A DNA stretch of 61,514 bases from Affinirhizobium straminoryzae. Lineage in GTDB: Bacteria > Pseudomonadota > Alphaproteobacteria > Rhizobiales > Rhizobiaceae. Shown here in pieces: positions 1-8,098 of this stretch. The stretch lies in the NCBI RefSeq assembly GCF_007004135.1, contig NZ_VJMG01000006.1, positions 1 to 61,514 on the forward strand, given 5' to 3'. Position numbers and translations under genes: made by a program. Below the pieces are notes generated by a model, which worked only from the letters and a program-made list of their open reading frames with translations, ran no database searches and had not been told where the DNA came from. The first letter of the stretch is position 1; every line of letters starts with the position of its first letter.

Positions 1-219
1 GACATCCGCGCCGCTGTCGAACTTCTTCCAGTTGATCTTGGCCTTGGTGGCAGCCTCATAGGTCCCGTCGGCCTGCGGCACGCGCGATGGCTCGACGATC
101 GGCTGGTAGCCGATATTGATCGTGACGTCGGCGGCAAAAGCGCCTGTCGCTGCAAGGGTCGCGGTCAGGCCGGTCGCAAGTGCCAGCGTTGCAAGCCCGC
201 GCCGTGAAATGGAAAACAT
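1..219 (-). CDS. tauA: TauA-like taurine/sulfonate ABC transporter substrate-binding protein (partial, 5' end only)
   Basis: Only the first 73 residues lie in the window; the gene runs off the left edge. Residues 1-30 form a Sec signal peptide: a basic start containing SRRG, an Ala/Leu core and an AxA-type site ending FAA. The mature start, with INIGYQPIVEPSRVPQ and a downstream KFDSGADV, is typical of TauA-type periplasmic taurine-binding proteins. These deliver taurine to a TauBC importer. The ATG at 219 has a GGAG-like sequence just upstream. The gene starts 45 bp after the metY stop on the same strand, so the two are probably co-transcribed. The exact ligand cannot be read from this fragment. 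Confidence 0.8.
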   Translation of the reverse strand, partial: MFSISRRGLATLALATGLTATLAATGAFAADVTINIGYQPIVEPSRVPQADGTYEAATKAKINWKKFDSGADV

Positions 220-264
220 GTCGGATCTCCCTGAATATCTTCGTGTTGATCGGTAAGACAGCGC

Positions 265-1578
265 TTATTCCGCCGCCGCCTTGAACGACTGGGCGGCTTC
301 CAGGCCGCGCTCGAGATCGGCCAGAATGTCGTCGATATGCTCGATGCCGACCGAAAGGCGCACATAGCCTTCCGTCACGCCCGTCTTGCGCTGGTCCTCG
401 GCGCTCAGCTGCGAATGCGTGGTGGAGGCCGGATGAATGGCAAGGCTGCGGGCATCGCCGATATTGGCCACGTGATAATGCAGTGTCAGCGCATCGATGA
501 AGCGTCGACCGGCATCGCGTCCGCCTGCCAGCTCAAAGCCCACGAGACCACCATAGCCCCCCTTCAGGACGGCATCGGCGCGTGCACGTGCCGTACCGGT
601 CTGCAGGCCCGGATAGATGACCTTGGTGACCTCCGGATGCCGGGACAGGAATTCCGCCACCTTCTGCGCATTGCTGCTGTGCCGTTCGATGCGCAGCGGC
701 AAGGTCTCGATCCCTTGCAGCGTCAGGAAGGCGTTGAAGGGGGACAGTGCCGCTCCGAGGTCACGCAGCAGGGTGGTGCGCGCCTTGATGATGTAGGCGA
801 CGGGGCCAAGCGCCCGGGTTGCTTCCACCCAGACAGCGCCGTGGTAGCTCGGATCCGGCGTGTTGAGCGCCGGCTGGCGTGCCGCAGCGGCCTCCCAATC
901 GAAATTGCCGCCGTCGATGATGGCGCCGCCGATGGAAGAGCCATGGCCGCCGATATATTTGGTGGTCGAGTAAACGACGATGGCGGCGCCGTGGTCGAAG
1001 GGGCGCGCGAGGAGTGGCGCTGCGGTATTGTCGACGATCAGCGGAATGCCGAGCTTGCGCCCGATGGCGGCGACCTCCGCGATCGGGAAGACCTGCAGCT
1101 TGGGGTTCGGCAGGGTTTCGGCATAGTAGGCGCGCGTGCGCTCGTCGGTTGCACGGGCAAAGGCTTCCGGATCCTGCGGATCGACGAAGCGCACCTCGAT
1201 GCCCTGATCCTTCAGGGTGTTGGCAAACAGGTTCCAGGTGCCGCCATAGAGGTCGGTCGAGCTGACGATGTTATCACCCGCCCGCGCCAGGTTCTGGATC
1301 GCGAAGGCCGAGGCAGCCTGTCCGGAGGCCAGAACCAGAGCGGCCGCACCGCCTTCCAGCGCCGCCAGACGCTGTTCCAGAACATCATTGGTCGGATTGC
1401 CGATACGGGTATAGATCGGCCCGAGTTCCTCCAGCGCGAAGAGGCGCGAGGCATGGTCGGCGTTCTGGAACTGGAACGACGTCGTCTGGTAGATCGGCGG
1501 CTGGACCGCCCCCGTGGCAGGATCTGCCCGCCAGCCCGCGTGCAACGCAAGGGTTTCGGAATTTGAAATCTTCGTCAT
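265..1578 (-). CDS. metY: O-acetylhomoserine (thiol)-lyase / sulfhydrylase, PLP-dependent
   Basis: A 437-residue cytosolic member of the Cys/Met-metabolism PLP family, the usual length for MetY. It joins sulfide or methanethiol to O-acetylhomoserine to give homocysteine or methionine. The N-terminus has the family signature around residues 27-62 (QPPIYQTTSF and YTRIGNPT). The PLP lysine is about K207 within VVYSTTKYIGGHG, and a DNT motif near 183 supplies the aspartate that pairs with the pyridine ring. It is divergent from the S-alkylcysteine-type operon at 2120 and probably co-transcribed with the TauA-like gene. This fits assimilation of sulfide or methanethiol released by neighbouring monooxygenases. 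A candidate dyad operator lies at 1644-1662. Confidence 0.93.
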   Translation of the reverse strand: MTKISNSETLALHAGWRADPATGAVQPPIYQTTSFQFQNADHASRLFALEELGPIYTRIGNPTNDVLEQRLAALEGGAAALVLASGQAASAFAIQNLARAGDNIVSSTDLYGGTWNLFANTLKDQGIEVRFVDPQDPEAFARATDERTRAYYAETLPNPKLQVFPIAEVAAIGRKLGIPLIVDNTAAPLLARPFDHGAAIVVYSTTKYIGGHGSSIGGAIIDGGNFDWEAAAARQPALNTPDPSYHGAVWVEATRALGPVAYIIKARTTLLRDLGAALSPFNAFLTLQGIETLPLRIERHSSNAQKVAEFLSRHPEVTKVIYPGLQTGTARARADAVLKGGYGGLVGFELAGGRDAGRRFIDALTLHYHVANIGDARSLAIHPASTTHSQLSAEDQRKTGVTEGYVRLSVGIEHIDDILADLERGLEAAQSFKAAAE

Positions 1579-1643
1579 GTGCCTCTCCTCTGCAGTCCCG
1601 GCGCCATCGGCGCTTCATGGACACTGAGGATGAGGATAGGTTA

Positions 1644-1662
1644 GTCCATAAATTCTACAGAT
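1644..1662 (-). promoter_or_regulatory. Candidate sulfur-regulon operator upstream of metY
   Basis: On the minus strand this reads ATCTGT-AGAATTT-ATGGAC, a 6-7-6 version of the dyad seen at other sulfur promoters in the window. It is 66 bp upstream of the metY ATG. It is almost identical to the site at 27960-27978 (ATCGAT-AGAAATT-ATGGAC). The regulator is unknown; a CysB-type LysR protein is one possibility. Confidence 0.45.
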
Positions 1663-2067
1663 TATAAAAATTGCGAATTTGCGAACAGAAGAGAAAAATT
1701 CGCCTCCGTCTTTGGAAGGGGCCGAAGCAGGGATGCCGCAGATGCGTTGGGCAAGCACCCCCGGACCCGGATGGCGCGCACAGCTTGCAGGACATTTTGG
1801 ATGTCCCGATGGGAGGCACGGGACCAGATGGGCCCTGACACTTAACCCTGATTGTAATCCGCAAGAGATCGCCGAGACGCCCACGGGCGGAGCTGGCGCC
1901 ATGCAAAGAGCGTCGAGCGGAGTCGGGCTGACGTGTCGGGCCGTCTGTGGTCGGTTGGCGCCGCTGGACAATGCGAGGCTCGGCCGCATCCGTCAGGTTG
2001 TGCAATCGACAGGCGCGCACCAAATTTTCCCGATCGTTTCCGACTTACGCAAATTCATTGCTTATAA

Positions 2068-2086
2068 ATCTATAAAATACATAGAA
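2068..2086 (+). promoter_or_regulatory. Candidate sulfur-regulon operator upstream of the LLM/amidohydrolase operon
   Basis: The sequence ATCTAT-AAAATAC-ATAGAA is an inverted repeat with 6-base arms and a 7-base centre. It ends 33 bp before the ATG at 2120, in an AT-rich tract, so it may overlap the promoter core. The same arms occur at 39544 and 46168. Confidence 0.5.
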
Positions 2087-2119
2087 TAAATAATCTCCGA
2101 TAAATTGTTGGAGATGCCC

Positions 2120-3118
2120 ATGCCCTATCAGCTCAGTCTTCTGGATAAAAGTCCGGTTCGCGCAGGAGACAGCGCCGTGACCGCGCTGGCGAACACCGTC
2201 AACCTTGCCAGGCGTGCGGAAGAGCTGGGTTATCGGCGCTTCTGGGTGGCGGAGCATCACGGCACCACCGAACTGGCAAGCTCTGCACCGGAGGTGCTGG
2301 TCAGCTGGATCCTCGCCAATACCTCGCGCATCCGCGTCGGCTCCGGGGGCGTCATGCTGCAGCATTACAGCCCCTACAAGGTTGCCGAGACCTTCAACCT
2401 GCTGTCTTCTCTGGCGCCGGGTCGCGTCGATCTCGGGATCGGCAAGACGCCGGGCGGTCTGCCGAATGCGACGCAGGCCTTGCAGGTCTACCGCGCGGAA
2501 AAGCCGGATTTTGCCGCCCAGCTCGCGGCATTGACAACCTATCTGGATGAAGCCGTCCGCGTCGGACGGGATCCGGCGCGCCCGGTTGCGGGGCCGCAGC
2601 CGCCCGTCAGCGCCGAGCGGTTCTTGCTGGGGGCAAGCCCGGACAGCGCGCGGCTGGCCGCGCAGCAGGGCTGGCATTTCGTCTTTGCCGGTCACCTGAA
2701 CGGCGATCCGGAAAACCTTCGCCTCAGCCTGGAGACTTTCCGCGCCGAAAGCGGTGGCAAGAGCGCCATCCTCGCGCTGGCCGTGCTCGCCTCCACCGAT
2801 GCGGCACGCGCTGCGGAACAGGTGGCGGACCTGAAAGTCTTCAAGGTCTTCCTCGACAACGGACAGTCCGTCAGTCTCGGGCGGCGGGAGCAGGCGGAGG
2901 AATTTGCCCGGCAGGCCGGCGCGAAGAGTTTCCGCATCGAGGAGCGCAAGCCGAGCATCCTGCACGGGACGCCGGAGACGATCCACGCCGAGCTCGCCGA
3001 TCTCTCGGCCCGCTACGGCATCGAGGAATTCATTCTCGAGCCGCCCGCCGTCAGCGCCGACGAGCGGCTGGCATCCATCGAACTTCTGGCGCGCCAGCCT
3101 CTTTCGGCGGCCGCCTGA
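2120..3118 (+). CDS. LLM-class flavin-dependent oxidoreductase (MsnO8/CmoO-like)
   Basis: A 332-residue bacterial luciferase-like monooxygenase subunit. Such enzymes use FMNH2 and O2 to oxidise organosulfur substrates and need a separate flavin reductase. The N-terminal MPYQLSLLDKSPV, the FWVAEHHG segment near residue 47, VGSGGVMLQHYSPYKVAE and the GRVDLGIGKTPG segment are hallmarks of the MsnO8-type branch. Length and sequence type match B. subtilis YtmO (CmoO). I chose the ATG at 2120 over the TTG at 2105 because GGAG at 2110-2113 sits 6 bases upstream. It is first in an operon, 17 bp before the next LLM gene. The substrate is inferred from context. Confidence 0.85.
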   Translation: MPYQLSLLDKSPVRAGDSAVTALANTVNLARRAEELGYRRFWVAEHHGTTELASSAPEVLVSWILANTSRIRVGSGGVMLQHYSPYKVAETFNLLSSLAPGRVDLGIGKTPGGLPNATQALQVYRAEKPDFAAQLAALTTYLDEAVRVGRDPARPVAGPQPPVSAERFLLGASPDSARLAAQQGWHFVFAGHLNGDPENLRLSLETFRAESGGKSAILALAVLASTDAARAAEQVADLKVFKVFLDNGQSVSLGRREQAEEFARQAGAKSFRIEERKPSILHGTPETIHAELADLSARYGIEEFILEPPAVSADERLASIELLARQPLSAAA

Positions 3119-3135
3119 CCTCGGAGCATCATCCC

Positions 3136-4470
3136 ATGAGCAAGAAAATCACCTTCGGAATCATGCTACAGGGCGCTGGCGGCCATATGAACGCCTGGCG
3201 CCATCCCAAAAGTCCGGTCGATGCCAGCGTCAACCTCGCCTTCTTCCAGAGCGTCGCGCAGAAGGCGGAAGCCGCCGGCATCGCCTTCGGCTTCGTGGCC
3301 GACGGGCTCTACATCAACGAGAAGTCGATCCCGCATTTCCTCAACCGCTTCGAGCCGCTGACGATCCTGTCGGCGCTTGCCACCGTCACCAGCCGCTTCG
3401 GGCTGGCGGGCACCGTTTCCACCTCCTACAGCGACCCCTTCACGGTGGCGCGGCAGTTCGCCTCGCTGGACCTCATCAGTGGCGGGCGCGCCGGCTGGAA
3501 TGCGGTGACCACGCCGCTGGAAGGCACAGCGCGCAATTACAGCCGCCAGCATCCGGAACATGCGCTGCGCTACGAGATCGCCCAGGAATATCTGGAGGTT
3601 GTGAAGGGCCTGTGGGACAGCTGGGACGATGACGCCTTCGTGCGCAATCGCGAGACCGGCCAGTTCTTCGACCGCGAGAAGCTGCACCGGCTCGATCACA
3701 AGGGCCGCTTCTTCTCCGTGGAAGGGCCCCTCAACATCCAGCGATCTCCGCAGGGCCAGCCGGTCGTCTTCCAGGCCGGGTCTTCCGATGCCGGCATCGG
3801 CCTTGCCGGTCGTCACGCCGATGCCGTTTTCACCAATTCGGTGTCGCTGGAGGAAAATCGCAGCTTCCTGCAACGCGTGAAGCAGGCGGCGGTCGCGCAG
3901 GGGCGCTCTGCGGATGACGTGAAGATTTTCCCGGGCATCGGTCCGGTCGTTGGCCGCACGCAAGCGGAAGCGGAAGAGAAATACCAGATCATCCGCAATC
4001 TGATCACCATCGAGGAGGCGCTCGCCTATCTCGGTCGCTTCTTCGATCATCACGATTTCAGCGTCTATCCACTCGACGCCCCGTTCCCGGACCTCGGTGA
4101 CATCGGCAAGAACAGCTTCCGCTCGACCACCGATCGTATCAAGCGTGTGGCCCGCGAAAAGGGGCAGACGCTGCGCGAGGCGGCGCTCGAGGCGGCCACG
4201 CCGCGTGAAGGCTTCGTTGGTTCGGCCGAGACGGTGGCCGACACGATCATCGACTGGGTGGAAAACGGTGCCGCAGACGGCTTCATCCTCGGTTTTCCGG
4301 TGATTGCCGAGGGTCTCGACGATTTCATCGAACTGGTCATCCCGATCCTGAAGGCGCGCGGCTATTTCGACGGTCAGCTGACCGGTGCCATACTGCGCGA
4401 AAATCTCGGCCTGCCGTTCAAGTCAAGCCATTACGCCAGGCTGGAGGCCTGGGAAAAGGCCCGCGCCTGA
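3136..4470 (+). CDS. LLM-class monooxygenase, NtaA/SnaA/DszA family (YxeK/CmoJ-like)
   Basis: A 444-residue member of the nitrilotriacetate-monooxygenase component A branch of the luciferase fold. Recognisable segments are ITFGIMLQGAGGHMNAWRHP at the N-terminus, the active-site region FGLAGTVSTSYSDPFTVARQ, GRAGWNAVTT, and QAGSSDAGIGLAGRHADAVF. B. subtilis YxeK (2-succinocysteine monooxygenase) and YtnJ have this length and architecture. With the M20 deacylase and GNAT genes immediately downstream, oxidation of an N-acetylated S-alkylcysteine is a reasonable inference. It would require reduced flavin from a reductase not found in this window. The 17-bp spacing to the previous gene indicates one transcript. 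Confidence 0.87.
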   Translation: MSKKITFGIMLQGAGGHMNAWRHPKSPVDASVNLAFFQSVAQKAEAAGIAFGFVADGLYINEKSIPHFLNRFEPLTILSALATVTSRFGLAGTVSTSYSDPFTVARQFASLDLISGGRAGWNAVTTPLEGTARNYSRQHPEHALRYEIAQEYLEVVKGLWDSWDDDAFVRNRETGQFFDREKLHRLDHKGRFFSVEGPLNIQRSPQGQPVVFQAGSSDAGIGLAGRHADAVFTNSVSLEENRSFLQRVKQAAVAQGRSADDVKIFPGIGPVVGRTQAEAEEKYQIIRNLITIEEALAYLGRFFDHHDFSVYPLDAPFPDLGDIGKNSFRSTTDRIKRVAREKGQTLREAALEAATPREGFVGSAETVADTIIDWVENGAADGFILGFPVIAEGLDDFIELVIPILKARGYFDGQLTGAILRENLGLPFKSSHYARLEAWEKARA

Positions 4471-4519
4471 CACCCGGCCGTCAAAGCCAACCCTGCCGCG
4501 CAAGCTTTGGAGTCCTGTC

Positions 4520-5707
4520 ATGAATGTTCATGTGAACGGCGGTCGCCCGGGCGATCCTGCCGGGGTGATCGATTTCGCCTTTCTCGATGAGATCATCGCC
4601 CTGCGGCACGATCTGCATCGCCACCCCGAACTCGCCTTCGAGGAGAAGCGCACCGCAGGTGTCATCGCCCGCTACCTGCTCTCCTATGGCTACACCGTGC
4701 AGGAAGGCATCGGTGGCACCGGCGTGGTCGCCACGCTGAAGCGCGGCCGGGGATCGAAGCGCCTCGGCATCCGCGCCGATTTCGATGCGCTGCCCATCAC
4801 CGAGGAGACCGGGCAACCGTTTACCTCGGAGAATGCGGGTGTGATGCATGCCTGCGGCCATGACGGGCATACGGCCATTCTGCTCGCCGCGGCGCGTTAT
4901 CTCGCGGAAGAAGTTGCCTTCGAGGGCACGCTGGTTCTGATCTTCCAGCCGGCGGAAGAGATCGGCGCCGGGGCCAAGGCGATGATCGGGCAGGGCCTGT
5001 TCGAGCGCTTCCCCGTCGATGCGGTCTTCGGCCTGCACAACTGGCCGGGGGTGGCGGCGGGCAGGTTCGGCTTCGTGGCGGGGCCGGCCATGGCCTCGGT
5101 GGATCAGGCGCTCATCACCGTTCGCGGCAAGGGCGGCCATGGCGCGTCTCCGCATGAGGCTGTCGATCCGGTGCTCGCCTCGGCAAGCCTCATCACGGCG
5201 CTGCAGAGCATCGTGTCGCGCAACATCGATCCGCTTGAAACGGCGGTCGTGACGGTCGGCTCCATTCACGGCGGCGCCGCCTCCAACGTCATTCCGGAAA
5301 GCGTCGAGCTGAAGCTGACCCTGCGCGCCTTCACCGAGGAGGTCCGGGCGAGGCTGGAGACGCGGGTGCCGGCGCTTGCGCGCTCCCAGGCCGAAAGCTT
5401 CGGCGCCTCGGCCGAGGTCAAGTATCGGCGCGGCTTTCCGGCCGTCGTCAACCACGAGGCCGAGACGGCCTTTGTCCGGGACGTGGCCGAGCGCAACTTC
5501 CCGGCCGGAACGGTGATTGCCGATTTCCGGCCGCGCACCGCCAGCGAGGATTTTGCCTACATGCTGCAGGCGCGTCCCGGCGCTTACGTCTTCGTCGGCA
5601 ATGGCGAGGGCGCGCCGCTCCATAGCCCCCATTACCGCTTCAACGACGACATCATCGCGCCAGCCGCAACCCTCTGGGTGCGGCTGGCCGAGACCTTCCT
5701 GTCCTGA
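4520..5707 (+). CDS. M20-family amidohydrolase / N-acyl-amino-acid deacylase (HipO/SndB-like)
   Basis: A 395-residue cytosolic metallopeptidase of the M20D type that hydrolyses N-acyl amino acids. Metal-ligand signatures are visible: RADFDALPI near 85-93, HACGHDGH at 110-117, and FQPAEE at 142-147, where the glutamates serve as general base and ligand. The C-terminal SEDFAYML motif carries the last histidine-region partner. The dimerisation insert begins after about residue 180. In B. subtilis the equivalent SndA/SndB (YtnL/YxeP) remove acetyl from S-alkyl-N-acetylcysteine. The ATG at 4520 is chosen because the upstream open frame is non-homologous and overlaps the previous gene. It is third in the operon, 25 bp before the GNAT gene. 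Confidence 0.9.
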   Translation: MNVHVNGGRPGDPAGVIDFAFLDEIIALRHDLHRHPELAFEEKRTAGVIARYLLSYGYTVQEGIGGTGVVATLKRGRGSKRLGIRADFDALPITEETGQPFTSENAGVMHACGHDGHTAILLAAARYLAEEVAFEGTLVLIFQPAEEIGAGAKAMIGQGLFERFPVDAVFGLHNWPGVAAGRFGFVAGPAMASVDQALITVRGKGGHGASPHEAVDPVLASASLITALQSIVSRNIDPLETAVVTVGSIHGGAASNVIPESVELKLTLRAFTEEVRARLETRVPALARSQAESFGASAEVKYRRGFPAVVNHEAETAFVRDVAERNFPAGTVIADFRPRTASEDFAYMLQARPGAYVFVGNGEGAPLHSPHYRFNDDIIAPAATLWVRLAETFLS

Positions 5708-5732
5708 TCTGCCACGATCCAAGGAGAACGCC

Positions 5733-6281
5733 ATGAGCGATCATTTCCATTACACCAGCCCGCTCGACCCGCTGGCGGCGCCGCTGCTGGAGCAGCTGAC
5801 GTTCGAATATGACAGCCGTTACGGCAGCTTCTTCGATGCCGAGGGCGCGAAGAAGGAAATCAACCGCTATCCGGCCGAGGTCTTCCAGCCGCCGCACGGC
5901 AATTTCCTGCTGCTGCTGCGGGAGGGCAGGGCCATTGCCGGCGGCGCCTTCATGGCCCATGCCGACGAGGGAACGGCGGAGTTCAAGCGGATCTGGACCG
6001 ACGCAACGCTGCGCCGCCAGGGTCTGGCGCGCAAGGTGCTTCTGGAACTGGAGGCCCAGGCGATCCGGCAGGGATACCACCGGGTCTATCTCACCACCGG
6101 CTTTCGCCAGCCGGAGGCGGTCGGCCTTTATCTCACCAATGGCTACACCGCGCTGTTCGACACCACGGCTGCGCCGGAAACCATCGTGAAGCTGCCCTTC
6201 GAGAAACACCTGAAGGTGGAGCGCCATCGTCCTGCCCATTCCCTGCAGCGTCCCGTGGCGGACGTGCGGCCGAGCGCATGA
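5733..6281 (+). CDS. GNAT-family N-acetyltransferase (SnaA/SnaB-like candidate)
   Basis: A 182-residue acetyltransferase of the GNAT fold. The acetyl-CoA pyrophosphate loop is visible as RRQGLARKVL (about residues 92-101). It is followed by an LELEAQAIRQGYHRVYLTT strand-helix and a VGLYLTNGYTALF C-terminal motif typical of amino-acid-type GNATs. A ribosome site AAGGAGA lies 7 bases before the ATG. Position next to a deacylase and two LLM genes matches the B. subtilis yxeL/ytmI arrangement. There S-alkylcysteine is acetylated before oxidation and deacetylated afterwards. The specific substrate is an inference. Confidence 0.83.
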   Translation: MSDHFHYTSPLDPLAAPLLEQLTFEYDSRYGSFFDAEGAKKEINRYPAEVFQPPHGNFLLLLREGRAIAGGAFMAHADEGTAEFKRIWTDATLRRQGLARKVLLELEAQAIRQGYHRVYLTTGFRQPEAVGLYLTNGYTALFDTTAAPETIVKLPFEKHLKVERHRPAHSLQRPVADVRPSA

Positions 6282-6292
6282 GGGGCTTTCGC

Positions 6293-7363
6293 ATGGCTGT
6301 CACAACAGATTTCGTCGAGACGGGCGTGGCCAGCGCGTCCCCCTCGTCCCGCCCCCGCACCGGTTTTGCCCAGTACAGGATCGTTCCGGCCCGCTATCCG
6401 GCCCGCACCGCCGGCACGCTGTTTGCGCTTCTCGTCATCGGGGTCGCGCTGCATTCGGTGTTCACCAATCCGCGCTGGGGCTGGGATGTCTTTGCGCAAT
6501 GGTTCTTTGCAGAACCGGTGCTCGTCGGCCTCGGCCGCACGCTGCTGCTGACCCTGCTGGGCACGATTTCAGGCTTCACGCTCGGCACGGCGCTCGCCCT
6601 GGCGCGCGTGTCCCGTTCGCCGCTGCTGTCAGGTCTGTCCTGGACCTATATCTGGATCTTTCGCTCCATTCCGCTCGTCGTCCTGCTGCTGATCCTCAAC
6701 AATCTCGGCTATCTCTACGAGACCGTGACGATCGGCGTGCCCTTTACCGGCATCAATTTCATCAGCTGGAACACCACGCAGATCATGACGCCGTTTGCCG
6801 CGGCGCTGCTCGGCCTGACGCTGAACCAGGCCGCCTTCGCCTCCGAGATCATCCGGGGCGGCATTCTCTCGGTCGATCAGGGACAGCTCGAGGCGGCCGC
6901 CGCACTCGGCCTGCCGCGGGGCCGGCAGGCGAGGCGCATCATCCTGCCGCAGGCCATGCGCTCCATCCTGCCCACCGCCTTCAACGATATCATCGGGCTC
7001 GCCAAGGGCACCTCGCAGGTCTACATCCTGGCGCTGCCGGAACTGTTCTACACGATCCAGATCATCTACCGTCGCAATCTGGAGGTCATTCCGCTGCTGA
7101 TGGTGGCGACGGTCTGGTATCTCGTCATCCTCACGGTGCTGTCGCTGGTCCAGCACCATATCGAACGGCATTATGCCCGTGGCGCGCTGCGCACGCTGCC
7201 CCCCTCGCTGCTCTCGCGCCTGTCGCGGCGCCTTGCCGGAACGCATCAGACGCAGAGCGCTGTTCTCCCAACGCAGGTGGACCGTTCGGTCAGCATCGCG
7301 CCGCTTCACGCGCATGGCGGCGACGTGACGATCCAGGGCGTCTCCAAGAGCTCGGTCCGCTGA
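6293..7363 (+). CDS. Polar amino-acid ABC transporter permease half of a frameshifted permease-ATPase fusion
   Basis: An inner-membrane permease of the HisM/GlnP type, about 300 residues of it homologous. Membrane segments begin near residue 35, and a conserved EAA-type loop reads QGQLEAAAALGLPRGRQARRIILPQAMRSILP. The reading frame does not stop after the permease domain. It continues through a linker into the start of an ABC ATPase (DVTIQGVSKS) and then hits TGA at 7361. One missing base near 7352 explains this: AGC-TTC-GGT would keep VSKSFGPLKVL in frame. The ATG at 6293 is preferred over 6278 because GAGGGG lies 7 bases upstream. Fused permease/ATP-binding importers of about 590 residues are known in Rhizobiales. 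Confidence 0.8.
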   Translation: MAVTTDFVETGVASASPSSRPRTGFAQYRIVPARYPARTAGTLFALLVIGVALHSVFTNPRWGWDVFAQWFFAEPVLVGLGRTLLLTLLGTISGFTLGTALALARVSRSPLLSGLSWTYIWIFRSIPLVVLLLILNNLGYLYETVTIGVPFTGINFISWNTTQIMTPFAAALLGLTLNQAAFASEIIRGGILSVDQGQLEAAAALGLPRGRQARRIILPQAMRSILPTAFNDIIGLAKGTSQVYILALPELFYTIQIIYRRNLEVIPLLMVATVWYLVILTVLSLVQHHIERHYARGALRTLPPSLLSRLSRRLAGTHQTQSAVLPTQVDRSVSIAPLHAHGGDVTIQGVSKSSVR

Positions 7364-8073
7364 AGGTTCTCGACGATGTGTCGTTGACGCTTGCGGCGGG
7401 CAGCGTCACCGTCATCCTCGGTCAGTCGGGCTCCGGCAAGTCGACGCTGCTGCGCTCGATCAACCATCTCGAACGGGTCGATGAAGGTTTCATTGCCATT
7501 GACGGTCAGCTGGTCGGCTATCGGCAGGAGGGCGAGACGCTCTACGAGCTGAAGGAGAAGGACATCCTGAAGCGCCGCGTCGAAGTCGGCATGGTGTTCC
7601 AGAACTTCAATCTCTTCCCGCATCTGACTGTTCTCGACAACATCGTGGAGGCGCCCGTCACCGTGCGTGGACTTGCCCGTGAACAGGCCGAACGGGAGGC
7701 GCGCGAGCTTCTGGCCCGCGTCGGCCTGGCCGACAAGGCGGATGCCTATCCGCGCCAGCTCTCCGGCGGCCAGCAGCAGCGCGTCGCCATTGCCCGCGCC
7801 CTGGCCCTCAAGCCCAAGGTTCTCCTGTTCGACGAGCCGACCTCCGCGCTCGACCCGGAGCTGGTGGGCGAAGTGCTGGAGGTGATCCGCGAACTTTCCC
7901 GCTCCGGCACCACGCTGGTGATCGTGACGCACGAGATCGGCTTTGCCCGCGAGGTGGCGGATCTGGTCGTCTTCATGGAGCAGGGACGCATTCTCGAGAC
8001 CGGTACGCCGGACAAGCTCTTCAACACGCCGGACCATCCGCGCACTGCGGAATTCCTGGCCAAGGTTCTCTAA
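7351..8073 (+). pseudogene. Amino-acid ABC transporter ATPase half, separated by the frameshift
   Basis: This is the ATP-binding half of the fusion, read in the +1 frame from LGPLKVLDDVSL onward. Walker A is GQSGSGKST, the Q-loop lies in VGMVFQNFNLFPHLT, the signature is LSGGQQQR, and Walker B is VLLFDEPTSALDPE, with the switch His in IVTHEIGFAR. All catalytic motifs are intact, so only the frame is broken. No start codon with a ribosome site precedes the first core strand in this frame. As sequenced, the domain would be lost unless ribosomes shift or the deletion is a sequencing error. A repaired fusion would be about 593 residues. The binding protein gene follows after 25 bp. Confidence 0.8.
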
Positions 8074-8098
8074 CGAAAACATCAGAGGAACACCTGAC

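Larger units (their letters stand above)
1579..2119. other. Divergent intergenic region between metY and the LLM operon
   Basis: A 541-bp region without a convincing gene. Open frames of up to about 136 codons on both strands have no recognisable motifs or ribosome sites and are treated as chance. Both ends turn AT-rich, at 1640-1680 and 2041-2110, and each AT-rich end holds one copy of the dyad motif described separately. These are probably the promoters of metY and the rightward operon. Nothing was recognised in the GC-rich middle. Confidence 0.5.

Noticed and set aside
265..1566. Long plus-strand frame antisense to metY, and similar long antisense frames across the cas genes and the Mo-hydroxylase
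   Set aside because: Arg/Gly/Asp-rich shadow translations without domains; the opposite strand encodes well-recognised proteins over the same bases.
1615..2089. Several open frames of 120-136 codons on both strands in the metY/LLM divergent gap
   Set aside because: No ribosome sites or known domains, mutual overlap, and position in a promoter region; long chance frames are expected in GC-rich DNA.
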